Shown here piece after piece: positions 10,827 to 22,184 of a stretch of DNA of 64,000 bases. A program made the position numbers and the translations under genes. The notes under the pieces were generated by a model. The model was not told the origin of the DNA and searched no databases. It was given only the letters and a program-made list of their open reading frames with translations. This DNA is from Chamaecrista fasciculata. Its lineage: Eukaryota; Streptophyta; Magnoliopsida; Fabales; Fabaceae. Position 1 is the first letter of the stretch; each line of letters opens with the position of its first letter. The stretch lies in contig QANZ01001775.1 in NCBI GenBank assembly GCA_003254925.1, forward strand, positions 100,558 through 164,557, read 5' to 3'.

Positions 10827-13800
10827 ATGATGTTACCTATTCATCTCATTTTCCTCCTTCTGTTCTTCCAACTTCACTCTCATGTCATCTTCTGTGATGA
10901 CAAAGATGCCCTTCTTTCATTCAAATCCCAAATCACAGATCCAAAGAAATCTCCCTCTGGATGGACTTCAAATTCCTCTATCTGCACTTGGTATGGTGTC
11001 TCCTGCTTCACAAACACAAGCAGAGTTCAATCTCTTGAACTAACAGGACTAGGCCTATATGGTGAATTGCCTTCTCATCTCTTTACTCTCACTTATTTAC
11101 AATCACTTGACCTTTCCAATAATGCATTTCATGGCCAAATTCCTTTAGAGTTTTCAAATCTTTCTAGCCTTAAACTTATCAATTTAAATACCAACAATCT
11201 CATTGGTTCAATTCCTTCACAGCTATCCCTCCTGCACCAACTGCAATTTCTAGATTTCTCTGTCAATAATCTCACTGGTCAAATCCCTCCAGAATTTGGA
11301 AACTTTTCATTTTTAACCAATCTGTCATTGGCAAGGAATAATCTTTCTGGAGAAATTCCAAGTGAGTTGGGCAATCTTCAAAGCCTTAGATTTCTTCAAC
11401 TTTCTGAGAATTATCTCTCCGGGGATCTTCCCACTTCCATCTTCAACATCCCTTCATTAGAATACTTTTCTGTGACAGAGAATCAACTTTCAGGAAAACT
11501 ACCACAAGATATTGGTCTTTCTCTTCTAAATCTTAAAAGTCTCTACCTGGCAAACAATAGATTCGGTGGTGTGATTCCGGGTTCTATATCCAATGCTTCA
11601 CATCTCGAATTTCTTGACATTACTAACAATGAGTTTCATGGATCAGTTCCTTTGTTCACCAACATAAAAAATCTCACGTGGCTAATTCTTGAAGATAACT
11701 ATCTCTCTTCCACAACATCAACGAATTCTGAGTTCTTTGATTCTCTCAGAAACTGCACAAAGCTCACCATTCTGATGATCCAATCTAATCAGCTATCAGG
11801 AGAGCTTCCAAAATCTGCAGCAAATCTTTCAACCAATTTACAACAGTTTTGTGTGTCTAATAACTCATTCACTGGAAGCATCCCTCAGGGAATTGGGAAA
11901 TATCAAAACCTCGTGTCCTTATCTATTGAGATGAACCAATTCAGTGGAGAGATACCTAAAGACATAAGATCACTGAACAAGCTGGTGACACTTATGATGT
12001 ACGAAAACTTGTTATCTGGAGAAATCCCAGACATGTTTGGGAATCTTACTCAACTATCTATCCTTGCATTGGGGTTCAACCAATTCTCTGGTACAATCCC
12101 CTCTAGCATTGGACAGTGCTCAAGATTGAATGATTTGGAACTTGACATGAATAATCTGCATGGGACCATACCAATTGAGATTTTTAGGCTTTCCGGCTTA
12201 ACCACTTTGTCTATTGCAGGGAATAACCTACATGGGTCCCTACCTTCTGAAGTGAGCTCCATGGAGCAACTTCAGTACTTGGACATCTCTAAAAATCTTA
12301 TGTCAGGATATATTCCTGAGGAAATAGATGGCTGCACAAGCTTGATTTCGCTTGTATTGGCAAGAAACAACTTTAGTGGCTCCATTCCAAGTACTTTGGG
12401 GAATCTAGCATCTAGAGACATTGGATTTATCTTCAAACAACCTCTCTGGTTCTATCCCTGCTAGTTTGGGAAAGCTCGAGTATTTGGTGAAGTTAAACTT
12501 GTCTTTCAACCATTTGGAAGGGGAAGTTCCTACAAATGGTATTTTTATCAACCTTATTCAGATTTCTCTTCAAGGAAACGATGATCTCTGCAGTCCTAAC
12601 AAGGAAATCGCAGAAAGTTTAAAAATCTTTTCGTGTGTCAAAGGTAAGAAGAACCCGAAATTCTTAGTCCCTACCATACTTGCAAATTGTAATTACAGGT
12701 GCCTTAGTTCTTCTCATTTTGATTCTCTGCTTGATGAGGCTGAAGTCTTCTCCAAAACAGAAAAACAATGAGGAGAAACCGAGTTTATCAACTTCTTTTT
12801 TCAAGGGAGTACCTCAAAATTTATCCTTTTCTGATATTCGAGCTGCCACAAATAATTTTGCATCAGAAAACTTGATAGGGAAGGGTGGGTTTGGGTTTGT
12901 GTACAAGGGTGTGTTCAGTATCAGCCAATCTGAAACCACCCTTGCTGTGAAAGTCATAGACTTGAAACAAAGCATAGCTTCTAGGAGTTTTAATGCAGAG
13001 TGTGAAGCTCTGAAGAATGTAAGGCACAGAAATCTCGTGAAGCTTATCACTTCTTGCTCTAGCATTGATCATAAAGGAGGCGACTTTAAGGCCCTGGTTA
13101 TGCAATTCATGTCCAACGGTAACTTGGACACGTGGCTGCACCCAAATGATGAAGAATCTGGGTCATCGTTGACCTTTCTGCAGAGACTGAATATTTCAAT
13201 AGATATTGCCAATGCTATGGATTACTTGCACAATGACTGTGACCCACCAGTAGTTCATTGTGATTTGAAACCTGGTAATGTCTTATTAGACGAAAACATG
13301 GTTGCTCATGTTGGTGATTTTGGATTTGCTAGGCTTCTTTCTCAAAGTTCATCAGAGTCTACCACTCTGCTACTGAAGGGTACCATAGGCTACATCCCCC
13401 CAGGTATAGGAAATTGTTATCCTTTCTTTGAAGTTTGAGAAAATTTACTTTTTAGTCCTTAAATTTGTCTCAAAATTACAACTTAAAGGTCTCTAAATAT
13501 TAGAAATATATATTTTTTGTCCTTGGTTACTTTTAAAAGTCAACTAACTTTTCAGAAACTAAATTGGTGTATTTAAAAAAGTCAATGATGAAAAAATATA
13601 TTTCTAATATTTAGGGACGGGAAAATAAGTTTTCTCTTCAAGTTTTTAACATGGTATTTGAGCAGGACTGAAATAACTAATATATTATATGACATCATAA
13701 CTTGTTTTTATTCTGCAGAATATGGTTTGGGATGCAAAGCTTCGACCTTTGGAGATGTGTACAGTTTTGGGATTGTGTTGCTTGAGATGTTCACAGGAAA

Positions 13801-14166
13801 AAAAGCCAACGGATGAGATGTTGAAGGAAGGTCTGAGGCTTAATACTAATAATCATAATAATAAATTTGGGTGGGCCATGATGGATGAGAATCAAATATT
13901 GGAGTTAGTAGACCCAAAGCTATTTAACGATTTTGAATGGTCCACACAAAAACTCAAGCACTAGTTATCCAAGTGAAGGCAAAAGTAGTGACAGCTATGA
14001 TAATAATAATAGTAACACATTCAATCTGGGCAAAGCAGAGGAGTACATAGCTGCTGTAATCAGAGTTGGCTTGTCTTGTGCAGCTGAGGTGCCCAAAGAT
14101 CGCTTGACCATGAGAGAAGCCACTGCAAAATTACAAAGAATCAGGCAGTCTATGCTTAACTTCTGA
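10827..14166 (+). pseudogene. LRR receptor-like kinase, LRR-XII type (gene B), frame broken four times
   Basis: Paralogue of gene A with the complete 5' end: signal peptide (LIFLLLFFQL), an N-terminal cap with CTWYGVSC, about twenty LRRs, a membrane helix (LVLLILILC) and a non-RD kinase with GKGGFGFVYKG, HCDLKPGN and DFG. Exon 1 ends at 13403; the intron 13404-13718 is enlarged by a MITE; exon 2 runs 13719-14166. Compared with gene A the frame breaks four times: loss of two bases (CT) at about 12411-12414; an extra A at 12684-12686; an extra A in the A7 run 13798-13804; and another one-base shift near 13945-13955. As read, the product stops after 545 residues, leaving an LRR-only ectodomain. 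Three breaks lie in A runs, so assembly error is a real alternative to true decay. Confidence 0.85.
13437..13636. mobile_element. Mutator-like MITE in the kinase intron of gene B
   Basis: 200-bp hairpin starting GAGAAAATTTACTTTTTAGTCC and ending in the complement AAGTTTTCTC. Flanks TTGAAGTTT (13428-13436) and TTCAAGTTT (13637-13645) match 8/9 as a 9-bp target duplication. Removing it leaves an intron of about 106 bp, close to the 117 bp of gene A. Same family as 17579-17829 and 33108-33520. Confidence 0.9.
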
Positions 14167-14265
14167 ATTACAAACACAGTAACACACACACACATGTGTG
14201 TATGTTCAAATTAGGTTACAGAGTTACAAAAACTAATAAAAGAAAAAAAAAAAGGAGAAAGAGAA

Positions 14266-14690
14266 ATAGGCAAATGAACCCACACCTCTACAAAATTTTC
14301 TTTCTCCTCTTTTATTTCTTAGAAAATGAAAAGAAATAATCTTTTTTATGAGGCAATTAAGAGGATCTTCCATGTGGAAATTAATGCCAAACCTTAATTT
14401 ACAAACACCTAGGAATAGTGGAGACTTATTCCACCAACCATTGAATTAACTTCTATTGTATTCTATGAATGTAGAAAATGCCAAGACAGACCAGGGAAAT
14501 TAATAACAAAAAAATGTATACAATCCACGAGGAATAGTAACACATTCAGCCTGTGCAAAGCAGAGCAGTACGTAGCTGTTGTAATAAGAGTTGGCTTGTC
14601 TTATGCAGCTGAAGTGGCCAAAGATTGTGACACAGACCTCCACAAAATTAATAAAGAATTATGCAGTCTATGCTTGTTCTCTAATCTAAA
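14266..14690 (+). pseudogene. Decayed LRR-RLK kinase-tail copy (remnant 2)
   Basis: It begins 100 bp after gene B ends. It is a close copy of 4967-5325, with one extra segment around 14384-14440. From 14535 it repeats the end of gene B exon 2 (NSNTF, AEQY, VIRVGLSYAAEVAKD) and then diverges. No catalytic motifs, so it is a dead fragment. An alternating AC/TG run (14177-14205) lies between gene B and the remnant. Confidence 0.7.
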
Positions 14691-14699
14691 TTACAAACA

Positions 14700-15855
14700 T
14701 CCAATGACCCACATATAGAAATATATATAAATATATATTCAGATTAAGCTGCAAAAACTTCTATGGTAGAGCTAATACGCTTTTAGGATTTGTTTGTTTA
14801 TTTTGATATTTCTCAACTTAATAATTTATTTGTTGAATGCACGGACGAGGTTGTAACACTAAGAAAATTGCTAGGTCTATTACATGTCATGAACCTACTA
14901 TTAGAGGGTACCTGAAGGTAGAGCCAAATAAAATATCAGCAGTTACTTACTGACGATACCGGTGCTAAGCTCAGAATTCATAAATGCAAAGTAAGTTGGG
15001 TATCACTGAAATTTTGAATCATAACAAATGAGACAAGCAGAAAAAAAAAGTGACAATAGATTAAAGAAAACTAGACTAAGGAATCCAATGAAGTTTGACT
15101 GGTCTACTACTCACCCTATCTTTCAATTATTATAAATCATTAATAAGGTTCTGCATCTAGAAAGTATCCAATTCTGGGGAGGAATGACCGTGTCAGAAAG
15201 TATCCAATTCAAAGTGGCTCTTAGTTTGTGCCTTTGATTAAAAAAATAATTCTTCAGATTAGTTTCAAAGAAGCATATTTCTATTATTATCAGTATGAAA
15301 CTATTTGAAGTCACTTGCTGATACTTGCAATACCAGTATGGTATAACCACTTGTGGCCTTCGGATTATGAGCATATGATGTAACCTTAAAACTCTTTTTT
15401 TGCCCTAAAAGCAACATAAAAACTCTCAAACGCCTTCCTCTTACCCTTGCCATCTCTGAGCATTTCAGCTTTCTGCATTCTCGAGGATACTCTCTCTTTC
15501 AAGCCTATCCCAAACTACCCTGGCACAGGACTTCATGAACCACGCCACAGAAAAAAAAAANAAAAAAAAAAAAAAAAAACTAACAAACAAACTACTAAGC
15601 ATTATTTTACTGCAAAGTAAACCTTATGTGCATACAATAACACAAGGCTGTTTCCAAACACATGCTTGGACTGGCTACAACCTTCTTGTAGCAGGAAACT
15701 GACAAGATTTCTTTTATCAAAAGAAATTTTTAATATAATTTGCTTTTTTTTTTTCCTTATCACTAACATCTCCCTACATAATGTATTTAAAGTTACCAAC
15801 TACTCAAACTCACATGAACCAAAAAAAAATAATAACAATAAAGGGTGGCCTAATT
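14700..15855. other. Spacer, no gene seen; single N in a poly-A run
   Basis: No supported coding region. A long A run interrupted by an N (15561) lies near 15551-15579. The stretch 15400-15540 is less AT-rich and could be the upstream or 5' leader region of the IQD gene, but no signal proves it. Confidence 0.45.
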
Positions 15856-15863
15856 TATAAATA
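15856..15863 (+). promoter_or_regulatory. TATA-like box just upstream of the IQD gene
   Basis: TATAAATA ends 34 bp before the ATG at 15898. If used, transcription would start almost at the start codon, giving a very short leader. Confidence 0.3.
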
Positions 15864-15897
15864 GGTATAGATTTTGGTGCAGCAGTACATATTTTTC

Positions 15898-17558
15898 ATG
15901 GGGAAGGCTTGGCTGAGTGCAGTGAAAAGGGCTTTCAGGTCTCCAACTAAAGAAAATGGTAAGAGAAGCAGCAGGAGGAGAGAAGAACACGAACATGAGG
16001 AAGAGGAAGAAAAGGTATGTTTTACATTTTACAATAACCTCAGACATTATTATCCTTCTGGCTTTTCTTTCTACTTTCTGTTTTCCTTGTAAGAACTGAC
16101 CTCAAATGAGATTATTGTTATTTCTTTTTCGTCTATGCATATAATGCAGAAGAGGGGGAAACGAAGATGGATTTTTGGGAAGCCATACAGTCAAGAAACA
16201 TGTGAAGAAAGAACTATAACTACCATTGCTGATATCACAGCAAGTAATAATAATAATGTTGCTCATCAAATAGTTGATGCTGCAGAACAAAGACACGCCT
16301 TTGCAGTTGCATTGGCAACTACAGCAGCTGCTCAGGCTGCAGTAGCATCTGCTCAAGCAGCTGTGGAGGTTGCTAGGCTTACAAGGCCTTCCATATTTGT
16401 TAAACAACACTATGCTGCCACTACTATTCAAACAGCCTTCAGAGGTTATCTGGTATAATTTATAAACACAGTGAGTTATTGACTTGTTTGCTATATATCT
16501 TTTAGATTAATGATTAATTGTTATGTGTGAAGGCGAGAAGAGCTCTTCGTGCTCTTAAAGGGCTAGTGAAGCTGCAGGCATTAGTGAGAGGTCATAACGT
16601 TCGCAAAAGAGCAAAGTTCACTCTTCAATGCATGCAAGCCCTGGTTAGAGTTCAGTCTCGGCTTTGTGAACAGCGAGCTAAGAGGATTTCTCATGATGGA
16701 AGAAGCACTACACACTCAAAATTGAGTGATGATCCCTCAAGTTTATGGAGTAGTTCACATTTAGCTGACAGCAAGTCCATTGTATGTGATATGTGTTACA
16801 TCTTTCAAATATTGTGTTTTTCCAGATACCATCTTCTGTGTGTGATTTAGTTTCTGTTTCACTCATGCAGTCTAGAGATGATGATGCACAAACCGAAGAT
16901 AAGGTTCGAGTTATTCTTGAGAAAATGAAGGAAATTGCCTTGAAACGAGAAAAGGCCATGGCTGAAGCTTTCTCTCACCAGGTTAGTTTTGAATTTGATC
17001 TTTGTTCCTAATTTCTTCTCTGTTTTCCAAAATTTTCTCACTGTCAAATGCACTACCCAATTGAACTAGATATGGAGAACTAGTGAGGACCCTAGCGCAA
17101 ATGAGGGAGAATTTGAGTACAATTCTAGATGGAATGATGGATGGAGAAGAAGAAGAAACTTGTACAAGGAAAGCACAGGTAGAGCTTCGTGTGATCAAAG
17201 AGACCCCATCAAAATAGTTGAAATTGACACATTTAGACCCTACTCCAACTTAGTGGTTCCCACTGAGACAATGAGATCACCTTGTGGCTATAAGCCTCAG
17301 TTCAACAGTCCACGGAGAACCCCTAAAATCCACTGTGATGCTTCTTTAGTCTCCTCATTAATGACACCATCACCAACAAAGATGAAGCATATCCAGGTGC
17401 ATTCAGCTAGTCCTCGTTTAACAAAGCCTATATTTTCAGGGATGAGTAATAATGGTTCCAGACCCACTTTAGTGCCTAACTATATGGCAGCCACTGCATC
17501 TGCTAAGGCTAGGATTCGGTCACAGAGTGCACCCAGGCAGAGGGCTGCAATTCCATAA
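15898..17558 (+). CDS. IQD: IQD calmodulin-binding protein, probably IQD17/18 clade
   Basis: IQ67-domain proteins are calmodulin-binding scaffolds on microtubules, plasma membrane or in nuclei, affecting growth and cell shape. Five exons, all phase 0: 15898-16014, 16150-16452, 16533-16781, 16871-16981 and 17070-17558 (TAA), giving 422 residues. The N-terminus [16 protein letters not shown] is the family's basic start. An alanine-rich stretch precedes the IQ67 domain (about 125-195) with [14 protein letters not shown], a second block [12 protein letters not shown], and the 1-5-10-type [11 protein letters not shown]. An intron splits the first IQ motif after GYL, a hallmark of the family. The C-terminus has the DUF4005 signature [18 protein letters not shown]. 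The start is chosen by the conserved MGK. A MITE lies 20 bp after the stop. Confidence 0.93.
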
Positions 17559-17578
17559 AAGTAGAATAATTTGTATAA

Positions 17579-17829
17579 GAGAAAACTTATTTTTTTTAGT
17601 TCTTAAATTTGCTCCAAAATTATGGTTTAGTCATTTGATACTAGAAATGCACTATTTAGTTTCTAGTTTTTTTACAAATATCAACTATTTAGTTCACTTA
17701 TAACGCTATAAGAACTAAATAATTTATGTTTGTAGAAAAAAAATCAAGGACTAAAAAGTATATTTCTAATGTTTAGGAACTAAATCACACTTTTAAGACT
17801 AATTCAGAGACTAAAAAATAATTTTTCTC
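17579..17829. mobile_element. Mutator-like MITE next to the IQD stop codon
   Basis: 251-bp inverted repeat, left GAGAAAACTTATTTTTTTTA, right end AATTTTTCTC. Flanks TTTGTATAA (17570-17578) and TTTGTACAA (17830-17838) agree at 8/9. It begins 20 bp after the IQD stop, so it probably lies in the 3' UTR and may supply polyadenylation signals. Confidence 0.9.
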
Positions 17830-17838
17830 TTTGTACAA

Positions 17839-19188
17839 TGTATAGTAGGCCTCTGTTTCATATATTGGATTAAAATAATTGTATATTTTGTCCAATGTTG
17901 TATCAGCTCAAAACTGTAGAACCTTGTGTAGAAAGCTAAGATTACATTGTAGTATACATTTTGAGTGGTCTCAGCATAACATGAAATGCATATTACATTC
18001 ATAAGCCATATAGAGCATTATATTCCACAACCAAACACGTAAAGCAAACGATGAATGTTGTTGATAGTGAAAGAAGAGCCAGAGCTTTTGAGGAAGGAGA
18101 TGGAGGTGGCTATCTTTGTTCTCACATGTATTATTCTTTTACAGGCTTTCACAGAAGACACTAGCTAACTGGTTCAAACTTTAGCATGTTGTATGGCTAA
18201 TTCTTTTGCTTTAACGGGATCTTTAATCCACGTTTTTCAAGAAAGGTTTCAGAATATATATAAATTCTTTATAAAAAAAAATTAAAGTAAGAACAAGCAT
18301 GTAAGGATCAAGATTACTAATGTCATGAGATGATAGGTGATTAAGATTTCATAAATCAAAAGGAACAAAGACCCAAGCATTTGGCTTTGGTCATTTTTCT
18401 ATACCTATCTGACTTACTGCACCAATACCAATGTCAATGAATTCTCAGTTCCTCAACTACTACACCTCATCTGAGACTAAAATCTAAATCAATTGGGTTC
18501 GGAAATTGTGTTATCACTGAGGCAATTTATCAAGCACCATGTGTGCAATTGAGTCACTGCTATATTCACAAATAAGGACATGATTTGAACTTTAATTCAT
18601 GCTACTAATCAATGAGCAATTAACTATTGTAAATTCATTTGAAAAATATAAGAATTGATTCCTCCAAACTCAACGAACACCATCACACTAGGGCCTCGCG
18701 TCAGCTTTCGATGACATACAGCATAGAACCACGGAGAAAAGTGTTGACACCTTTGGCTTTTCTTTATGGAATATGGACAAAATAGGAGAACCAAATAGAC
18801 TAATCCACCGACACATTTTTCCGTGCTACTTTTGTTATTTTTTTATTATTATCATTATTATTTCTTTTCTTGATTTTCTTGGTGGATATACAGTTTTTTT
18901 TTTTAATTTCCAGAATTCCTTCAACTTGACCTTCTAAAGGGAAATTCAAGCAAGCTTTGACAAAAACGTAGGCTTCTTCACAAAAGCAGAAATACAAAGT
19001 AGTCAAGATTCTTCCAGTATACAACAAAACAACCGGAAAATCCTATACTATACTATAGCAACCAAATGCAGGGCTAGCTAAATAACAAATATGAAATATC
19101 CAACCACAAGAAGATTATATAAAACACCAATAATAAAATACCATCCCACATTAAGAAGTAAGAACAACCCATATAGCTTGAAGATATG
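17839..19188. other. Convergent IQD/GRF intergenic region, no gene seen
   Basis: It lies between the 3' ends of IQD (+) and GRF (-). No coding sequence supported. A poly-T stretch is at 18893-18904. UTRs of both genes are expected here but their ends cannot be placed. Confidence 0.5.
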
Positions 19189-21460
19189 CTAGTTTGGTTT
19201 ATTAAACCAAAGCAAGGCAGCCTCAGAATTAGCCCTAGAAGATGCCATTGTAGGGCTACTATTGCTGCTACTATCAGACAAAGAAGCAAGCGTTTTCTGC
19301 AAAACCCCAGATGGAGATGGTGGATTTGAGGCATTCTTATTGGCTGCACCCATTTTGCTAGGCCTTAGAACTTCAGCTAAGGGACCTCCTGGTGTTGTTG
19401 AACTCACCCAAGATGCAGGGGAGAGCCAATTTGCAATATTTGAAATTTTGGTGCAGTTTTCTGTGTTGCCATTATCATCAGGCTCCATCAGGCTTAACCC
19501 CATTTGAATAGTACTAGAACCCATTTCTTCATCAACACAACCACTACCATTACCACCCATGGATAGATCAAGAGAAGAAAGGGATAATTTACCATTAGAG
19601 GGAACATTTTGGGGCTTGTTGGCATTGGCATTGGCATTGTTGTTTTCTGCTGTATTATTAGACCAAGCGTCAATGAAACCCCTGGGTTTTTCAGACTTGG
19701 TGTCCTCCACAAGAGGATTGAGGAATAGAGGTAAGCGTGAGGCATAGGAATTGAGATACATTGTGTCTTGGTAATTTGGAGTGGTGATGGAGGAGGAACT
19801 CAATCCAAGTTTGTTCTGCATCAGAGGATGCCATTCTTGAGCAGCCATGGAAATGGGGTCTCCCTGCAGCATCCAGTCCAAGCCCCTCCATTTTGCACAT
19901 GTTCCAAGTCACTCAAATTAGTAATAAACAACAGACCCCAAAATTACAAACATGTTTTATGCCAACAGAAACCACCACATTCATTTTCTCCCCTCTCTTA
20001 AAAGAACCCAGTATTTTGAAAAAGAAAAAGAAAAAAAAAAGGTAATCTTTACAAGTTTTCCTTCATTTTCTTATAGACCCATCAAGAAAAACGACATATA
20101 TCCTAGAGTGAAAACTGGAAGTCACCTGGGTTCGCTATCAGATGGAACAGAAGAAGGCAGGGATCCAAAATTAGAAGCTTTGACACTATACTTATCCAGA
20201 GAAATGGAAGAAGGTTGATGATGGTATGGCTGAGTGGTGGTAGAAGGAAGAAACTGAGACGAAGATCCACCATTTCCAATAGAACCCACAAAATCTTGGC
20301 GAGCCCTCTTGATTTGTTGTTGATTATCATTGTTGCTATTATCAGTGGTGGTGGTGTTGGGTTGAAGTTCCACAAGCTTTCTTGAACGGGGACGACCTCT
20401 GTGCATATGACGCTCACAGTACTTGTGGTTAGGAGCCACATCTCTAGAACATCTCCATTTTTTCCCATCTGTTCTTCTGCATCTTCCTGGCTCTGGATCA
20501 CCATTGCATGATAGCCTCAGATTGAACCCACCATTCACTGCTCCAACAAAATCAAACCACAAAATGTTATTACATATATAAGAGTATCTATCTATCTATG
20601 TATGTTCCCTACTCCCTAGGCGTGAGGAGCATGTGTATGAGTGAAAAACAAAAAGGGAACAGAAAAGAGAGAAAGACAAGGACATACAGGGAGAGCGAGA
20701 AACAGGAGTGAGTGAAGTAGGGATAAGGAGATGAGGAGGAACAGGAACAGAAGCCATCATGTACTTGTATATCATAGCTTGTCTTTGAAGCTCCTTCCAT
20801 TGTGCATTTGTGAAAGGATACCCCAAGGAAGCCGCCATCATCCCTATGGATAATAAATCACAACCAAACACATAATACACAAAGGCATTTTCAGAATCTC
20901 ATCAGACAAAACATAAACAACACCCTACACTATTATCTGATCTCTCTCTCCTCTGACCCTAATCCTTTTCTATTCTATTCCTTTTTTTTCTCTCTCTCTT
21001 TTTTCCCCTATGAAAGAAAGATGTAATCTTTGACATGGGTGAGAAAGAAAGAAACCCCAAACTATAAGATTCACCCACTTACCCACCCACCTAGCTTGGA
21101 GTTTGACCTTAAAGAGAAGAGAATAAATAAAACAGAACACAAACCTGGGGATTTGAAGGGAGAGGGAGTGGAAATAATGTCAAAAGGCTGCAAAGGTCTT
21201 ACAGCAGCACTTCCCACACTATGAATAGCTGCTACAGCAACGGCAGGAAGAGAAGCAGAGCCTCCTCCACTAACAACATCGCTTATATTATTATTATTAT
21301 TATGATTATGATGATGATAATGATGATAATGATGACTCATACTCATACACATAGAAGTCGTGGGACCATCACCATCAACACCACCAACACCAGCACATGA
21401 ATCGTTATCAAAGGCCGATATTGGACGGTGTTGATGATTATGATGCACCATTTTCATCAT
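19189..21460 (-). CDS. GRF: Growth-regulating factor, GRF1/2-like
   Basis: Plant transcription factor promoting cell proliferation in leaves and other organs. Four exons on the minus strand: 21460-21145, 20843-20688, 20537-20126 and 19885-19189, in total 526 residues; the phases join cleanly. The His/Asn-rich N-terminus is followed by the QLQ domain (about 115-150; [14 protein letters not shown]), which binds GIF co-activators. The WRC domain (about 171-213) has the exact C-X9-C-X10-C-X2-H spacing (C177, C187, C198, H201) and the basic RGRPRSRK nuclear-localisation and DNA-binding stretch. The C-terminus carries [11 protein letters not shown] and [16 protein letters not shown], as in the GRF1/GRF2 group. 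The intron 3 acceptor (ATGGAG before 19885) has a poor pyrimidine tract and is the least certain junction. A miR396 site lies in exon 3. Confidence 0.95.
20368..20388 (-). promoter_or_regulatory. miR396 target site in GRF exon 3
   Basis: The minus strand reads CGTTCAAGAAAGC then TTGTGGAA, the conserved GRF site for miR396, just after the WRC domain and coding for RSRKLVE. In known GRFs this directs transcript cleavage and limits growth. Recognised by sequence identity to the established site; not tested here. Confidence 0.93.
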
Positions 21461-22175
21461 CTTCTCTCACACACTTGACACTACACTTAATTAGGAGAAT
21501 GCTTCAACAAACACAACACTACTTAAAGCTTCCTTGTCTTAAACGCCAAATTCACTCACCCACACAGCTCAAACAAACACTAATCAAATAATCACACACC
21601 ACTTTCTCACCAAACTCTAGCTAGCTAGACCCAACTTTTCATGTAACCAAAATCAACAGTAACTCATTATAGCTCAGACCATAGGTAGTAAAACCCTCTC
21701 TTTCTTTCTCTTTCTCTCTCTCTATCTCTATTGCGAGTGGTAGAATTGAAATGAAGAAAGTGTGAGTGAGGAGAGGTTGATGTGAGGATTTATGAGGAAA
21801 GAGAAAGAGTAAACGGGGTTGCCGCCATTGCCTTTGCTTTGCTTCCATGCTTCCAACATTCGCACCACTCACTAGCAGACAAATCAGTGAAAGTGACACC
21901 TTTGGACCTTTCTCTCTCTACATTATTGAGGTATCTATCGTTTTCTGTAGGTGTGGCCTAAATCCTGCCTCAACAATCAAACGTACTCTTATACTCTCAC
22001 TAGATAGGATTCAAATACCCTTTTTTTCTTTTAGCATTTTGAAATTTTATTTTAAATGTTTATGAAAAATAATTTATTTTAATATCCATTCAAAAAAATC
22101 ATAATGGTATACCCACCATCGTCCGTAACTCTCACTCCCTTTGGCCCTTCCCTTGCTTGCTTGCTTGCTTTGTAA
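21461..22175 (-). promoter_or_regulatory. GRF 5' leader and proximal promoter region
   Basis: Region upstream of the GRF start codon. It has a CT/GA microsatellite (about 21693-21730), common in plant GRF leaders. No clear TATA box was placed. The TTGC/CTTG-type run near 22152-22170 is simple repeat. Confidence 0.4.
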
Positions 22176-22184
22176 TATATTGTT

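Noticed and set aside
20609-20800. Minus-strand frame reading through GRF intron 2
   Set aside because: It is the QLQ exon read out of frame and into the intron. The splice sites at 20688 and 20537 join QLQ to WRC in phase.
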